Of a stretch of 64,000 nucleotides of DNA, positions 42,203 to 51,227 are shown piece after piece. The stretch's first letter is position 1. The number at the start of each line of letters is the position of its first letter. The translations under genes were made by a program, and so were the position numbers. A model generated the notes under the pieces. It saw only the letters and a list, made by a program, of their open reading frames with translations, was not told where the DNA came from and searched no databases. The stretch lies in assembly GCA_044463125.1 (NCBI GenBank), contig JBIQMS010000025.1, positions 4,688-68,687 on the forward strand. Direction: 5' to 3'. Origin of the DNA: CAYMZZ01 sp044463125 (GTDB taxonomy: Bacteria > Bacteroidota > Bacteroidia > Chitinophagales > Chitinophagaceae).

Positions 42203-43528
42203 TTATTCTCCCCAGATCTCATCCTGATTGTTCAACCATCGCTTCACCTGATCGGTTGTTACCGATTTAGGTCTCTCGATGGGGAAGCCCAGCGCACGTG
42301 CCCAGCAAAGGTTGGCGAGTACGCCAAGGGCGCGGCTCACACCAAACATCACCGTATAATATTCATATTCCTTCATGCCGAAGTGCACGAGCAGAGCGCC
42401 GGAATGCGCATCCACATTGGGCCATGGATTTTTTACCTTGCCCAGCGCCTGCAGGATGCCGGGAACAACATCATATACATTCCAAACGGTTTGTACCAGC
42501 GGATCATCGGGCATATGCTTCTTGCCAAATTCCATCTGCGCTGTGAAGCGCGGATCGGTTTTACGCAATACCGCGTGGCCATAACCGGGCACCACTTTGC
42601 CCTCGGCCAGGGTTTTCTCGACATATTCCTTTATCTGTGCCTGCGTGGGGCGATCGGTCTTCAGTTCTTCCTGCATTTCAAAAATCCATTTCACCACTTC
42701 CTGGTTGGCCAGGCCATGCAGGGGACCCGCCAGTCCGTTCATGCCCGCAGCAAAGCTCAGATAAGGATCACTGAGTGCCGAACCCACGAGATGCGTGGTA
42801 TGTGCGGAAACATTCCCCCCCTCATGATCGGCATGAATGGTCATGTACAACCGCATCAACTCCTGAAACTTGGGATCTTCAAAACCCAGCATATGCGCAA
42901 AATTGCCCGACCAATCGAGCAATCCATTGGGTTGAATATGGTCACCACCCTTATAGCGACGGCGATATACATAAGCTGCTATACGAGGGAGACGGGCGAT
43001 GAGGTCCATGGAATCATCAAAAGCCGCTTCCCAGTAATCTTTTTTGTTCATACCGGCCGCATATTTGCGGGCAAACTGGCTTTCGGTTTGCAGGGCCATC
43101 ACTCCCACCACAAACTGCGTCATGGGATGCGCATTCAGGGGCAGGGCATCAATGGTATGGAAAACATGATTAGGTACATGGCTTCTGCGCTGCCATACGG
43201 ATGTCAGGTGTTGCACATCTTCTTCGCTGGGCAGGTCGCCAATCAGCATCAGGTAAAAAAGCCCTTCGGGAAGGGGCTCGCTACCACCAGGTGCTTTGGG
43301 CAGTTTTTCCCTTAGCTCGGGAATGGAATAGCCGCGAAAACGGATACCTTCCTGCGCATCGAGCAGGGAGGTTTCACTCACCAGCCCGGTAATGCCCCGC
43401 ATGCCCTGGTAAATCTGCGATAGCTGCACGGTGCCGATTTCCTTATTTCCATGTTCTTTTAATAAATCTTTAATCTCTGCCGCCATCTGGTCGGCCTTGG
43501 CCTTGAACCGGTCTTTGAGTATTCCCAT
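42203..43528 (-). CDS. gltA: Citrate synthase, eukaryotic-type, 441 aa
   Basis: Condenses acetyl-CoA and oxaloacetate to citrate, the first TCA step. Active-site regions are plain: HEGGNVSAHTTHLVGSAL and GPLHGLANQEV (His), GYGHAVLRKTDPR (His, Arg), NVDAHSG (Asp) and FGVSRALGVLA. The match to mitochondrial citrate synthase (for example LVGSALSDPYLSFAAGMNGL) is much closer than to the hexameric bacterial type. ATG 43528 (MGILKDRFK) is preferred to an in-frame ATG 24 codons upstream that would give a low-complexity leader. Long inverted repeats lie upstream. Confidence 0.95.
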   Translation of the reverse strand: MGILKDRFKAKADQMAAEIKDLLKEHGNKEIGTVQLSQIYQGMRGITGLVSETSLLDAQEGIRFRGYSIPELREKLPKAPGGSEPLPEGLFYLMLIGDLPSEEDVQHLTSVWQRRSHVPNHVFHTIDALPLNAHPMTQFVVGVMALQTESQFARKYAAGMNKKDYWEAAFDDSMDLIARLPRIAAYVYRRRYKGGDHIQPNGLLDWSGNFAHMLGFEDPKFQELMRLYMTIHADHEGGNVSAHTTHLVGSALSDPYLSFAAGMNGLAGPLHGLANQEVVKWIFEMQEELKTDRPTQAQIKEYVEKTLAEGKVVPGYGHAVLRKTDPRFTAQMEFGKKHMPDDPLVQTVWNVYDVVPGILQALGKVKNPWPNVDAHSGALLVHFGMKEYEYYTVMFGVSRALGVLANLCWARALGFPIERPKSVTTDQVKRWLNNQDEIWGE

Positions 43529-43625
43529 GACAAGTGGTTTATTAAAATTCAGGTGCTGAGTGAAAGCCGTAAAGTTAACTAATGCACGTTGGCAGAACAA
43601 ATTAAGTCGATGGAAAGTTCGGGAG

Positions 43626-43820
43626 ACGTATTACGTTGTACGTTTTACGTAGTACGTATTACGTGGGGTTTAGGGTTTAAGGTTGAAAGTTTAAAATTTG
43701 GGGGGTATTCTTCATAAACTGGATTTTGTGGAAATATGATCCGGCCTACCAGTAAGCACATTAAACTTTAAACCTTAAACCCTCAACAAAACGTATTACG
43801 TAAAACGTATAACGTAATAC
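43626..43820. repeat. Intergenic inverted repeat A (7-bp unit arms), gltA/lptF junction
   Basis: Left arm 43626-43694 is built of 7-bp units: ACGTATT, ACGTTGT, ACGTTTT, ACGTAGT, ACGTATT, then GGTTTAG, GGTTTAA, GGTTGAA. Right arm 43761-43820 is its approximate complement and ends exactly at the LptF stop (43821). The 66-base centre is unremarkable. The intergenic region is almost entirely this structure. Confidence 0.85.
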
Positions 43821-44918
43821 TCATTTCGGCGCTTTCCTATACAATCGCCAGGCCACCAGGGTGAACACGAGATTGGGAATCCAGGCGGCTAGAAGAGGCG
43901 GCAGATTGCCCTTGGTGGCAAATACGGTAGAGAATCTGTCGGAAAGGATAAATAGTGCCGCTATGATAATACCGAGAGCCAGGTGCATGCCGCTGCCGCC
44001 ACGGGTTTTACGGCTGGCTATTACGGCACCTATTAACGTTAACAACAACACAGCCGCGGGTGTGGCTGTACGGCGGTAGCGCTCTACCTGTAGGGCGCTT
44101 AAGCCCTCGCGCCCCCGCAATTTTTCCCGGGCAATATATTCCTTCAGTTCAGGTGTGGTAAGTTTATCTTTCAGATAATCGTCCTTTATCAGTTCGTCGG
44201 GCCGAAGAGCCATCTTGAAACGGAATGTGTCGTGCACCGCCGTGCGCTCACCCAGACTATCCACAAAGCGTTCCACCGCCCGCAACAACATCCATTGCTC
44301 TTTATCTGCCTCCCAGCGAAGGCTGTTGGAACGCAAGTTGTAAATCACCCTATCCCCCTGCATTTTTTCCATGAAAAATTTCCCGGCAGTTTTGGAGGCG
44401 GTATCAAAATTTTTTATGCCGATATAGGTATTGCTGTCAACGCGTTGATAAAAGCACTGGTAACAGCCAAATTCCCCGGATTGCCGGAAGCCGCTGTTGG
44501 GATCCACATAATTCGATTGAAAATTGCTTCGGATTTCATTGGCCCTGGGAATCAGGTAACGGTTGCCTAACCACAACATGAATGCAAGAAAAGTTCCGCC
44601 CAGGATATAGGGTCGCAACATACGGTTGAAGCTGGTGCCGCTGGCCAAAATGGCAATGATCTCTGAGCGAACCGCCATTTTACTGGTAAAAAATATGACC
44701 GCAATAAATACGAAAAGCGGAAAAAGTAGTCCCCAAATATGCGGTACAAATCCGAAATAATAGCGGGTAATAATCTCGGTACTGCTGAGGCCCGATTTCA
44801 CAAAATCATCAGCCTTCTCGCTGCTATCCACCGCCACGGCCACCACGGTAAACAGCATCATGCAGAAGAAAAAAGTGACCAGCAGTTTTTTCAAAATATA
44901 CCAATCCAGTTTGCCCAT
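43821..44918 (-). CDS. LptF/LptG-family LPS-export permease, 365 aa
   Basis: Inner-membrane part of the LptB2FG transporter that extracts lipopolysaccharide. It has the family's N-terminal KLDWYILKKLLVTFFFCMML helix and helices at about 60-85 and 95-120, a periplasmic beta-jellyroll between about 120 and 275, and three C-terminal helices (TPAAVLLLTLIGAVIASRKT, LALGIIIAALFILSDRF, LLAAWIPNLVFTLVAWRLYR). ATG 44918 (MGKLDWY) chosen; the upstream in-frame part encodes no membrane or signal features. Whether it is F or G cannot be told. Confidence 0.9.
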   Translation of the reverse strand: MGKLDWYILKKLLVTFFFCMMLFTVVAVAVDSSEKADDFVKSGLSSTEIITRYYFGFVPHIWGLLFPLFVFIAVIFFTSKMAVRSEIIAILASGTSFNRMLRPYILGGTFLAFMLWLGNRYLIPRANEIRSNFQSNYVDPNSGFRQSGEFGCYQCFYQRVDSNTYIGIKNFDTASKTAGKFFMEKMQGDRVIYNLRSNSLRWEADKEQWMLLRAVERFVDSLGERTAVHDTFRFKMALRPDELIKDDYLKDKLTTPELKEYIAREKLRGREGLSALQVERYRRTATPAAVLLLTLIGAVIASRKTRGGSGMHLALGIIIAALFILSDRFSTVFATKGNLPPLLAAWIPNLVFTLVAWRLYRKAPK

Positions 44919-45011
44919 TCGTGTATTTTTCCCCTCGGTCGACCGTGCAGGCCTACCGGCATGCGAAGTAAGTGAATTCCCCGGGAAAAAAGGGTTAAAA
45001 ATCACTCCGGA

Positions 45012-46526
45012 TCAGAACCAGCGGCGAAGAAAATCCCATGCGTTTTGATGAAATATGCGGTGAATGAGTTCATCGGCCCCGATATGATTGAACGAATGCT
45101 GCAGGCGTTGCGAAGCCTGATCGCGAAAATAATTGTAGGCATGCCTTTCCAGGTAACCCGCCAGTTCATCATACTGCTCAGCGGTCCAGAAGCCATTGAG
45201 CGGATCCACCAGCCCGTCGTAGTCGGAACCGATCGCCACATGTGCCCAGGCAAAGAGGCCATTCCTGTCGAGCAATTCCCCGATGTATTGCACCTGTTTC
45301 CAAACCAGCTCACTCCGGTAGTGCATAATCTTATGGCGGAATAGCGAATTTTTCACTTTTCGCAGGGCCGCATCATTGGCCAGTCTGCGTTCGTCGAGTT
45401 GCAGGCCCAATATCCCCTCGCTACGTACCATTTCCAGCAATTCCTCATCGTAAAAATTTATGCCGTTGTGGTCCTTCCATTCTCCATCGCCTCCTTTTTC
45501 GTCCTCAATGGGCACAATAAAATCATTTCCCAATTCCGGATAATCGGAAACCGTGGCGCCCGGTCGCGGCAGGCCATTGGCTACGCCGTGGCTGATAATC
45601 ACCGGTATGGCCGACTGGTATTTCGTTTTCCGCCATTGCAAAAACTGCTGCCGCGCCAATGGGCTCATATGCTTTATGTCGATTAGGATCCGCCGTCCTG
45701 CGCTATTGTCGAGTAAAACATCCAGCACCTGCTCGCCCAGCGTGGTGAACCCCGAATTGATTCCTTCTTCCTGATTGGTGAGCTTTCCAATCTGCCTGCG
45801 GAGGCTACGGGCATGGCCACAGAGTTCGTTGTAGAAGTGGTGGGCAAAGGTTACGAACCAGGGCGCATGGTCCATTTGCTTCAGCGCTCGTGCGTTGGCC
45901 AGCACGGTCGCCGGGTCGCAGGGTTGTTCCAGGCCGCAGTTGAGTACATGTAATCCTTCAATTGTCGGAATGATGCAAAGCCGGATGGGATGGGATGATT
46001 TTGTTCCGGAATCATCCGCATCATTGGCCTGCATGATTTGTTGCAATTCAGCAAAGTTGCGGGGAATATGATAGCTGTACCAATGGCCGTCAATCTTTAC
46101 GGGATGATCAATACCATCTTCCAAAAATGCCATTTCATAGGCAAAGTCTTTCCAATAATCCTGCATGGCTTCAATGGCATTGATGCGGGGTTTACCGAAC
46201 TCGGTCACAAAATCATCCACCAGGTCGCTGATGGGACCCGTGCCCAGTTTATTGCGGAAAAAATATTTCTCGGGGGTACCCATGCCAAGGCAAAGCACCC
46301 AAAGCCGGCCATAGAGTGCCGCGGTCAGATTATTTTGCGAGAATTTGGTGATGCCTACAAAATAATTCAGCAATTTATCCGTCGGTCGGGGCGGATCGTA
46401 ATGCCAGAGATTGCTCTTATGCGAGGGCGATTCACTTTGCCGGTCAGGGTTTGCGCCACCCCGAAAGGAACGTGCAAAAGGCCGGTATTGCGGATGGCAA
46501 TGCAGATCAATAAAGAATGAGGACAT
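45012..46526 (-). CDS. Membrane dipeptidase (peptidase M19)-like protein, 504 aa
   Basis: An amidohydrolase-fold metalloenzyme related to renal/membrane dipeptidase. Metal-site motifs: FIDLHCHP (HxH near residue 10), IIPTIEGLHV (Glu), DIKHMSPLA and VIISHGVANG (His), and IGSDYDGLVD (Asp). Longer than usual bacterial M19 enzymes (about 350-400 residues) because of an insert in the first 170 residues. No signal peptide, so it may be cytosolic. The substrate is unknown; dipeptides or modified amino acids are typical. It lies 93 bp upstream of the LptF gene on the same strand. Confidence 0.82.
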   Translation of the reverse strand: MSSFFIDLHCHPQYRPFARSFRGGANPDRQSESPSHKSNLWHYDPPRPTDKLLNYFVGITKFSQNNLTAALYGRLWVLCLGMGTPEKYFFRNKLGTGPISDLVDDFVTEFGKPRINAIEAMQDYWKDFAYEMAFLEDGIDHPVKIDGHWYSYHIPRNFAELQQIMQANDADDSGTKSSHPIRLCIIPTIEGLHVLNCGLEQPCDPATVLANARALKQMDHAPWFVTFAHHFYNELCGHARSLRRQIGKLTNQEEGINSGFTTLGEQVLDVLLDNSAGRRILIDIKHMSPLARQQFLQWRKTKYQSAIPVIISHGVANGLPRPGATVSDYPELGNDFIVPIEDEKGGDGEWKDHNGINFYDEELLEMVRSEGILGLQLDERRLANDAALRKVKNSLFRHKIMHYRSELVWKQVQYIGELLDRNGLFAWAHVAIGSDYDGLVDPLNGFWTAEQYDELAGYLERHAYNYFRDQASQRLQHSFNHIGADELIHRIFHQNAWDFLRRWF

Positions 46527-46616
46527 AGGAAGGTTGGTTTATATAATTTGAGTCAACAGTTCCTGTTGTTGCCAAAAACAATCTACCCGCCACCCGCTAA
46601 AATAGCAAGATCCAGG

Positions 46617-47756
46617 CTAAAGCCTAGTGCGCAGGCGCTCCACCATTTCCTTCTTCCAGCTTTCGAAACTGCCTTCGCTGATCTTTTTGCGCGCTTCTTT
46701 TACCAGCCACAAATAGAAGGCCAGATTGTGGATGCTGGCGATCGTGAGTCCCAAAATTTCGCCCGCCTTCATCAGGTGGCGGAGATAGGCTTTGGTATAA
46801 TAATGACTGAGTTCGCAATCGATACCCTCATCAATCGGCGAAAAATCAAATTCCCATTTTTTATTGTCGATATTGATAACGCCCTGTGTAGTGAACAACA
46901 TGGCATTGCGTCCATTTCGAGTAGGCATTACACAATCAAACATATCGATGCCCATGCCAATACATTCCAGAATATTCCAGGGTGTGCCCACTCCCATCAG
47001 GTAGCGCGGCTTTTCGGCGGGCAAATGATCGCAGCACCAGTCGCAAATTTCGTACATCACCGGTTCGGGTTCACCCACACTGAGCCCGCCAATGGCATTG
47101 CCCGTAGCATTTTTGCTGGCGATGGTTTCGCAGGAAATCTTGCGCAGGTCCTTATACGTACCACCCTGCACAATCGGAAAAAGATTTTGCGTATAGCCAT
47201 ACTTATCTTCCGTACTGTGGAAGCGGGTCCAGCAGCGGTCGAGCCAGCGATGCGTGAGCTCCATCGATTTTTTGGCATAGTCAAAATCGCTACCACCCGG
47301 CGGACATTCATCAAAAGCCATGATGATGTCGCCACCAATAACCCGCTGAATATCCATCACGTATTCCGGCGAAAACAGATGCCGCGAACCGTCGATATGC
47401 GATTGAAAAGTAACGCCTTCTTCCTTAATTTTTCGTGTACCAGCGAGCGAGAAAACCTGGTAGCCACCACTGTCGGTTAAAATGGGCCGTTTCCAGCCAT
47501 TGAAGCGGTGCAGGCCACCGGCGGCTTCCAATACCTGCAGGCCGGGGCGCAGATAAAGATGGTAGGTATTACCCAGGATTATCTGGGCCTGCACGTCTTT
47601 TTCCAATTGTTGCTGCGTTACCGCTTTTACACTACCCACCGTACCCACGGGCATAAAGATGGGAGTTTCTATTTCTCCATGATCGGTCCATATTCTTCCG
47701 GCGCGGGCTTTGGAGTCCCGATCGCGATGTTCCAGGCTAAATCGTAAAGCGGCCAT
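46617..47756 (-). CDS. tgt: tRNA-guanine(34) transglycosylase, 379 aa
   Basis: Exchanges guanine 34 for a queuosine precursor in tRNAs with GUN anticodons. Conserved blocks: ILGNTYHLYLRPG, ILTDSGGYQVFSLAGTRKI (catalytic Asp), GLSVGEPEPVMYEI, YLMGVGTPWNILE and MFDCVMPTRNGRNAMLFTT (nucleophile Asp). The canonical zinc knuckle CxCx2C is altered: the region reads DEGIDCELSHYYTKAYLRHL, keeping one Cys, with His retained in ASIHNLAFY. Other Bacteroidota enzymes may share this. Two PTPS/QueD genes lie 5 kb away in the same segment. Confidence 0.93.
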   Translation of the reverse strand: MAALRFSLEHRDRDSKARAGRIWTDHGEIETPIFMPVGTVGSVKAVTQQQLEKDVQAQIILGNTYHLYLRPGLQVLEAAGGLHRFNGWKRPILTDSGGYQVFSLAGTRKIKEEGVTFQSHIDGSRHLFSPEYVMDIQRVIGGDIIMAFDECPPGGSDFDYAKKSMELTHRWLDRCWTRFHSTEDKYGYTQNLFPIVQGGTYKDLRKISCETIASKNATGNAIGGLSVGEPEPVMYEICDWCCDHLPAEKPRYLMGVGTPWNILECIGMGIDMFDCVMPTRNGRNAMLFTTQGVINIDNKKWEFDFSPIDEGIDCELSHYYTKAYLRHLMKAGEILGLTIASIHNLAFYLWLVKEARKKISEGSFESWKKEMVERLRTRL

Positions 47757-47914
47757 AAGCGGCGAAGATAAGACGGAAACGCGGACTCAAATCGTCCGGC
47801 CCTTTATACTGTAAGTAATCAAAGCCCTTATTGAAATCAAGATCACAAATGCCCGAATCCCCAAATTTTTCCAAATGATTTTCCCTTATCTTTCATTTAC
47901 CAAAAACCAAAACC

Positions 47915-49756
47915 ATGCGCTACCTTCTCCTGCTACTCACCCTGTTTATTTTTTCCCAGCAAGCCGATGCACAACGCAAGGGTTCTAAACCTGTTGCTGA
48001 TAAGAGGCTGGCCGGTTTGGATACCGCTCTGCAGAAATTGCTGGGCGACTGGCATGCAGCCGGTTTTGCCGTAGTCATCGTGGAGAAAGATAAACTGGTG
48101 TACAGTAAAGGTTTTGGCTATCGCGATTGGGAGAATAAGAAACCGGTAACTCCCAATACCCTGTTTGCCATCGGCAGCAGCACCAAGGCTTTTACCAGTG
48201 CGCTGGTAGGCTTGCTGGAAAAGCAGGGCACCCTGAAACTGGACGATCCTGTTACCAAACACCTGCCCACGCTGCGTTTTTATAATGATGAAATGAACGC
48301 GCAGGTTACTATTCGCGACATGATGAGTCACCGCACCGGTCTGCCCCGGCACGATTTCAGCTGGTATCTATTTTCCACTGAAAGCCGCGACAGCCTGGCA
48401 CAAAGAATCCAGTACCAGGAACCGAGCGCCGGAATAAGGGAGCGCTGGCAATACAATAATTTCATGTTCCTCCTCCAGGGCATGCTGGCCGAAAAATATT
48501 CCGGCAAGAGCTGGGAAATGAATATCCGCGAAAAATTCCTGACCCCACTGGGGATGAAGCGCAGCGTGACCTCGATAAAAGAAATGGAAAAAGACGAGGA
48601 TGCGGCGAAAGGTTATATGGTAAAAAATGACAGCATCATCAAGCATACCGACTATTATCATATTGATGCCATGGGCCCGGCGGGCAGCATCAACAGCAGT
48701 GTACACGAAATGGCCAATTGGGTCATAAGCTGGATACAGGGCGGAAAATTTAATGGCAAAGAAATTTTGCCCGCATCTTATGTGCAGCAGGCCATGAGTT
48801 CGCAGATGGTAGTAAGTGGCGGATTACCCGGCAGCCCCAATCCCGACCTGCATATGAGCAATTATGGGCTGGGCTGGTTTCTCTCTTCTTATCGGGGTCA
48901 TTACCGGGTGGAGCATGGGGGCAATATCGACGGATTTTCCGCCAATGTGGCTTTCTTCCCCTCCGACAGTATCGGTATCGTGGTATTAACCAATCAAAAC
49001 GGATCGAATATCCCCAATATCGCGCGCAACATCATAGCCGACAGGATGCTTCGCCTGCCCTATATCAACTGGAATGGGCAGATACTGAAGAATACGAAGG
49101 AGGCACAGGCCAAACAGAAAGAGGCGCAAGCCACCGCAAAATCAAATCGGAAAGAAGGCACAAAGCCATCGCATCCGCTGAGCGATTATGAAGGTATTTA
49201 CCAGCATCCCGGTTATGGCAGCATAGAGATTTACCTGGAGAAAGACAGTTTGCTGGGCCGCGCGGGCAAGGAAAAACTTTATCTGCGGCATTATCATTAT
49301 GATGTGTTCGACCTTAAAGGATATGATAAAATGGAAGGACTGGATACCAGCGCTCAGGCGACAGGTCCGCGCATCGTTTTCCAATCCGATGAATCAGGTC
49401 GCATTTCATTGGCACAATTGCAACTGGAACCCACGCTGGAACCACTCGAGTTTGAATGGAAGCCACGCAGCAAACCGCTCGATGCGGAAGCCCTGAAAGA
49501 ATTTACCGGCGACTATGACCTCAGTGGACTTACGGTGAAAGTGTATGTAAAAAATGAAAGCCTGTATGTGTTGGTGCCGGGCCAGCCCGATTATGAATGT
49601 GCGTTTATGGGCAATGATCAGTTCAGCCTTAAAAAGCTGACTGGCTACAGCGTAAAATTCAATCGCGATGAAAATAAGGCCGTAAAGGAAATGCAGTTCA
49701 TACAGCCAAACGGTATCTTTACCGCTACCAAAAAGAAAAAGGAAAATGGGGATTGA
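47915..49756 (+). CDS. Serine hydrolase (class C beta-lactamase/PBP-like) with C-terminal DUF3471-like domain, 613 aa
   Basis: Signal peptide (about 1-19, ending ADAQRK). The beta-lactamase-like fold shows FAIGSSTKAFTSAL (SxxK), RWQYNNFMFL (YxN) and YRVEHGGNIDGFS (HxG). The C-terminal 200 residues are two beta-barrel-like parts (LSDYEGIYQHPGYGSIEIYL and LKEFTGDYDLSGLTVKVYV) as in the DUF3471-containing family. Probably a periplasmic esterase or peptidase; substrate unknown. Its last 11 bases overlap the GNAT gene, indicating coupling. Confidence 0.9.
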   Translation: MRYLLLLLTLFIFSQQADAQRKGSKPVADKRLAGLDTALQKLLGDWHAAGFAVVIVEKDKLVYSKGFGYRDWENKKPVTPNTLFAIGSSTKAFTSALVGLLEKQGTLKLDDPVTKHLPTLRFYNDEMNAQVTIRDMMSHRTGLPRHDFSWYLFSTESRDSLAQRIQYQEPSAGIRERWQYNNFMFLLQGMLAEKYSGKSWEMNIREKFLTPLGMKRSVTSIKEMEKDEDAAKGYMVKNDSIIKHTDYYHIDAMGPAGSINSSVHEMANWVISWIQGGKFNGKEILPASYVQQAMSSQMVVSGGLPGSPNPDLHMSNYGLGWFLSSYRGHYRVEHGGNIDGFSANVAFFPSDSIGIVVLTNQNGSNIPNIARNIIADRMLRLPYINWNGQILKNTKEAQAKQKEAQATAKSNRKEGTKPSHPLSDYEGIYQHPGYGSIEIYLEKDSLLGRAGKEKLYLRHYHYDVFDLKGYDKMEGLDTSAQATGPRIVFQSDESGRISLAQLQLEPTLEPLEFEWKPRSKPLDAEALKEFTGDYDLSGLTVKVYVKNESLYVLVPGQPDYECAFMGNDQFSLKKLTGYSVKFNRDENKAVKEMQFIQPNGIFTATKKKKENGD

Positions 49757-50201
49757 TATTCGACCTGCCCGACACGAAGATTGCGGGCGGCTGATGGAAC
49801 TGGTGCAGGAACTGGCGGACTATGAAAAAGCGCCGGATGAAGTGACGGTGAATTTTGACCATTTCGTGGAAAGTGGATTTGGGCCTCACCCTGTGTGGTG
49901 GGCTTATGTGGCCGAAGTAGATGGAAGTATCGAAGGCTTCGCGCTTTATTATATCCGCTATTCTACCTGGAAGGGCCAACGGCTTTATCTCGAGGACCTG
50001 ATTGTAACCCAGGCCATGCGGGGTAAGGGATTGGGAAAAATGTTATTTGAAAAATTGCTGGAAGAAACCCGCGAAAAAAAATTCAGTGGCATGGTTTGGC
50101 AGGTACTCGACTGGAATGAACCTGCTATCAATTTCTACAAAAAATACGGAGCGAAGCTGGATGGAGAATGGGTGAATTGCTCTATAGAAATTACTTCATA
50201 A
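49746..50201 (+). CDS. GNAT-family N-acetyltransferase (diamine acetyltransferase-like), 151 aa
   Basis: The GNAT fold is seen from IRPARHEDCGRLMELV, the acetyl-CoA loop RGKGLGKMLFEKLL and the end NFYKKYGAKLDGEWVNC. The PVWWAYVAEVDGSIEGFALY and TWKGQRLYLEDLIV strands resemble the spermidine/diamine N-acetyltransferase branch. Substrate unproven. ATG 49746 overlaps the preceding gene by 11 bases; its stop lies within a perfect 20-bp terminator stem. Confidence 0.87.
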   Translation: MGIDIRPARHEDCGRLMELVQELADYEKAPDEVTVNFDHFVESGFGPHPVWWAYVAEVDGSIEGFALYYIRYSTWKGQRLYLEDLIVTQAMRGKGLGKMLFEKLLEETREKKFSGMVWQVLDWNEPAINFYKKYGAKLDGEWVNCSIEITS

Positions 50202-50237
50202 AACAAATCCCGGCTTTGCCGGGATTTGTTTTATGAA
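50195..50237. terminator. Bidirectional terminator between the GNAT and fabD genes
   Basis: A perfect 20-bp stem (50195-50214 with 50218-50237; core AATCCCGGC / GCCGGGATT) with a TTT loop and A/T-rich flanks on both strands, at a convergent junction. The GNAT stop codon is in the left arm. Works for both directions. Confidence 0.9.
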
Positions 50238-50270
50238 GTAAGTATGCTGTTGATAGGTTGATGGCTGGCA

Positions 50271-51161
50271 TCATGCGATGCCGTTCACTTCCATCGACTT
50301 GTCAATTTTCAGCACCAATCCTTGCAACACTTTGCCAGGACCACATTCTGTGAATTTGGACGCCCCGTCGCCGATCATTGCCTGCACCGATTGAGTCCAT
50401 TTTACAGCGCCGGTCAGTTGGGCAATGAGGTTTTGCTTTATTTCTTCTTTGTCGAAAATGGCTTTGGCTGCCACATTCTGATACACGGCGCAGGTAGGTG
50501 TATGAAAAGTGGTTTTTTCAATAGCCGCCTGCAGTTCGGCTCGCGCCGGCTCCATCAGTGGTGAATGGAAGGCACCGCCAACGGGCAATACCAGGGCGCG
50601 TTTGGCGCCGGCGGCTTTCATTCTTTCGTTGGCTATTTCTATTCCTTTTACTGAGCCGCTGATTACAAGCTGCCCGGGACAGTTATAGTTGGCGGGAACA
50701 ACAACCTCCCCCGTTTCATCCTGCACCTGCTTGCAGATTTCCTCCACTTTTTCATCAGCCAGGGCCAGTACTGCGGCCATGGTAGAGGGTTGCAGTTCAC
50801 AAGCTTTTTGCATGGCGCGTGCGCGCAGCATCACCAGTTCAAGGGCGCTTTCGAAGCTAAGGGTGCCATTGGCCACCAGTGCCGAAAATTCACCCAGGGA
50901 ATGACCGGCCACCATATCGGGTTTAGCCGAATCAATGGTACGAAAAGCAATAATGGAATGTAGAAATACGGCGGGCTGTGTTACTTCCGTTTTCTTCAGG
51001 TCCTCTTCGGTGCCGGCAAACATGATCTCGGAGATACGGAATCCAAGCACATCATTGGCCTGTTCAAAAAGTTTCCTCGCAAATGCGCTATTCTCATAAT
51101 GATCCTTCCCCATTCCGGGATACTGTGATCCCTGTCCGGGAAAAACATACGCGTGTTTCAT
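50271..51161 (-). CDS. fabD: ACP S-malonyltransferase, 296 aa
   Basis: Moves malonyl from CoA to acyl carrier protein for fatty-acid synthesis. The start YVFPGQGSQYPGMGKDHYEN, catalytic GHSLGEFSALV (Ser), MQKACELQPSTMAAVLAL and GGAFHSPLMEPA (His) are typical. ATG 51161 (MKHAYVFPGQGSQ) is preferred; the 14-residue upstream extension is not conserved in character. Normal length for the family. Confidence 0.95.
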   Translation of the reverse strand: MKHAYVFPGQGSQYPGMGKDHYENSAFARKLFEQANDVLGFRISEIMFAGTEEDLKKTEVTQPAVFLHSIIAFRTIDSAKPDMVAGHSLGEFSALVANGTLSFESALELVMLRARAMQKACELQPSTMAAVLALADEKVEEICKQVQDETGEVVVPANYNCPGQLVISGSVKGIEIANERMKAAGAKRALVLPVGGAFHSPLMEPARAELQAAIEKTTFHTPTCAVYQNVAAKAIFDKEEIKQNLIAQLTGAVKWTQSVQAMIGDGASKFTECGPGKVLQGLVLKIDKSMEVNGIA

Positions 51162-51227
51162 GATAAGGGTGCTTAGGGGACAAAAATGCCACAAAGCAGC
51201 CATCCGGCAAAAAAAAATATCAAATCC

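Noticed and set aside
42191..43315. 374-residue plus-strand frame
   Set aside because: It is entirely antisense to citrate synthase and has the His/Ile-rich composition typical of a shadow frame.
43671..43694. Telomere-like TTTAGGG repeat
   Set aside because: The units are degenerate and part of an internal inverted repeat; nothing suggests a chromosome end.
46548..47480. 310-residue plus-strand frame
   Set aside because: Antisense to tgt, no family pattern.
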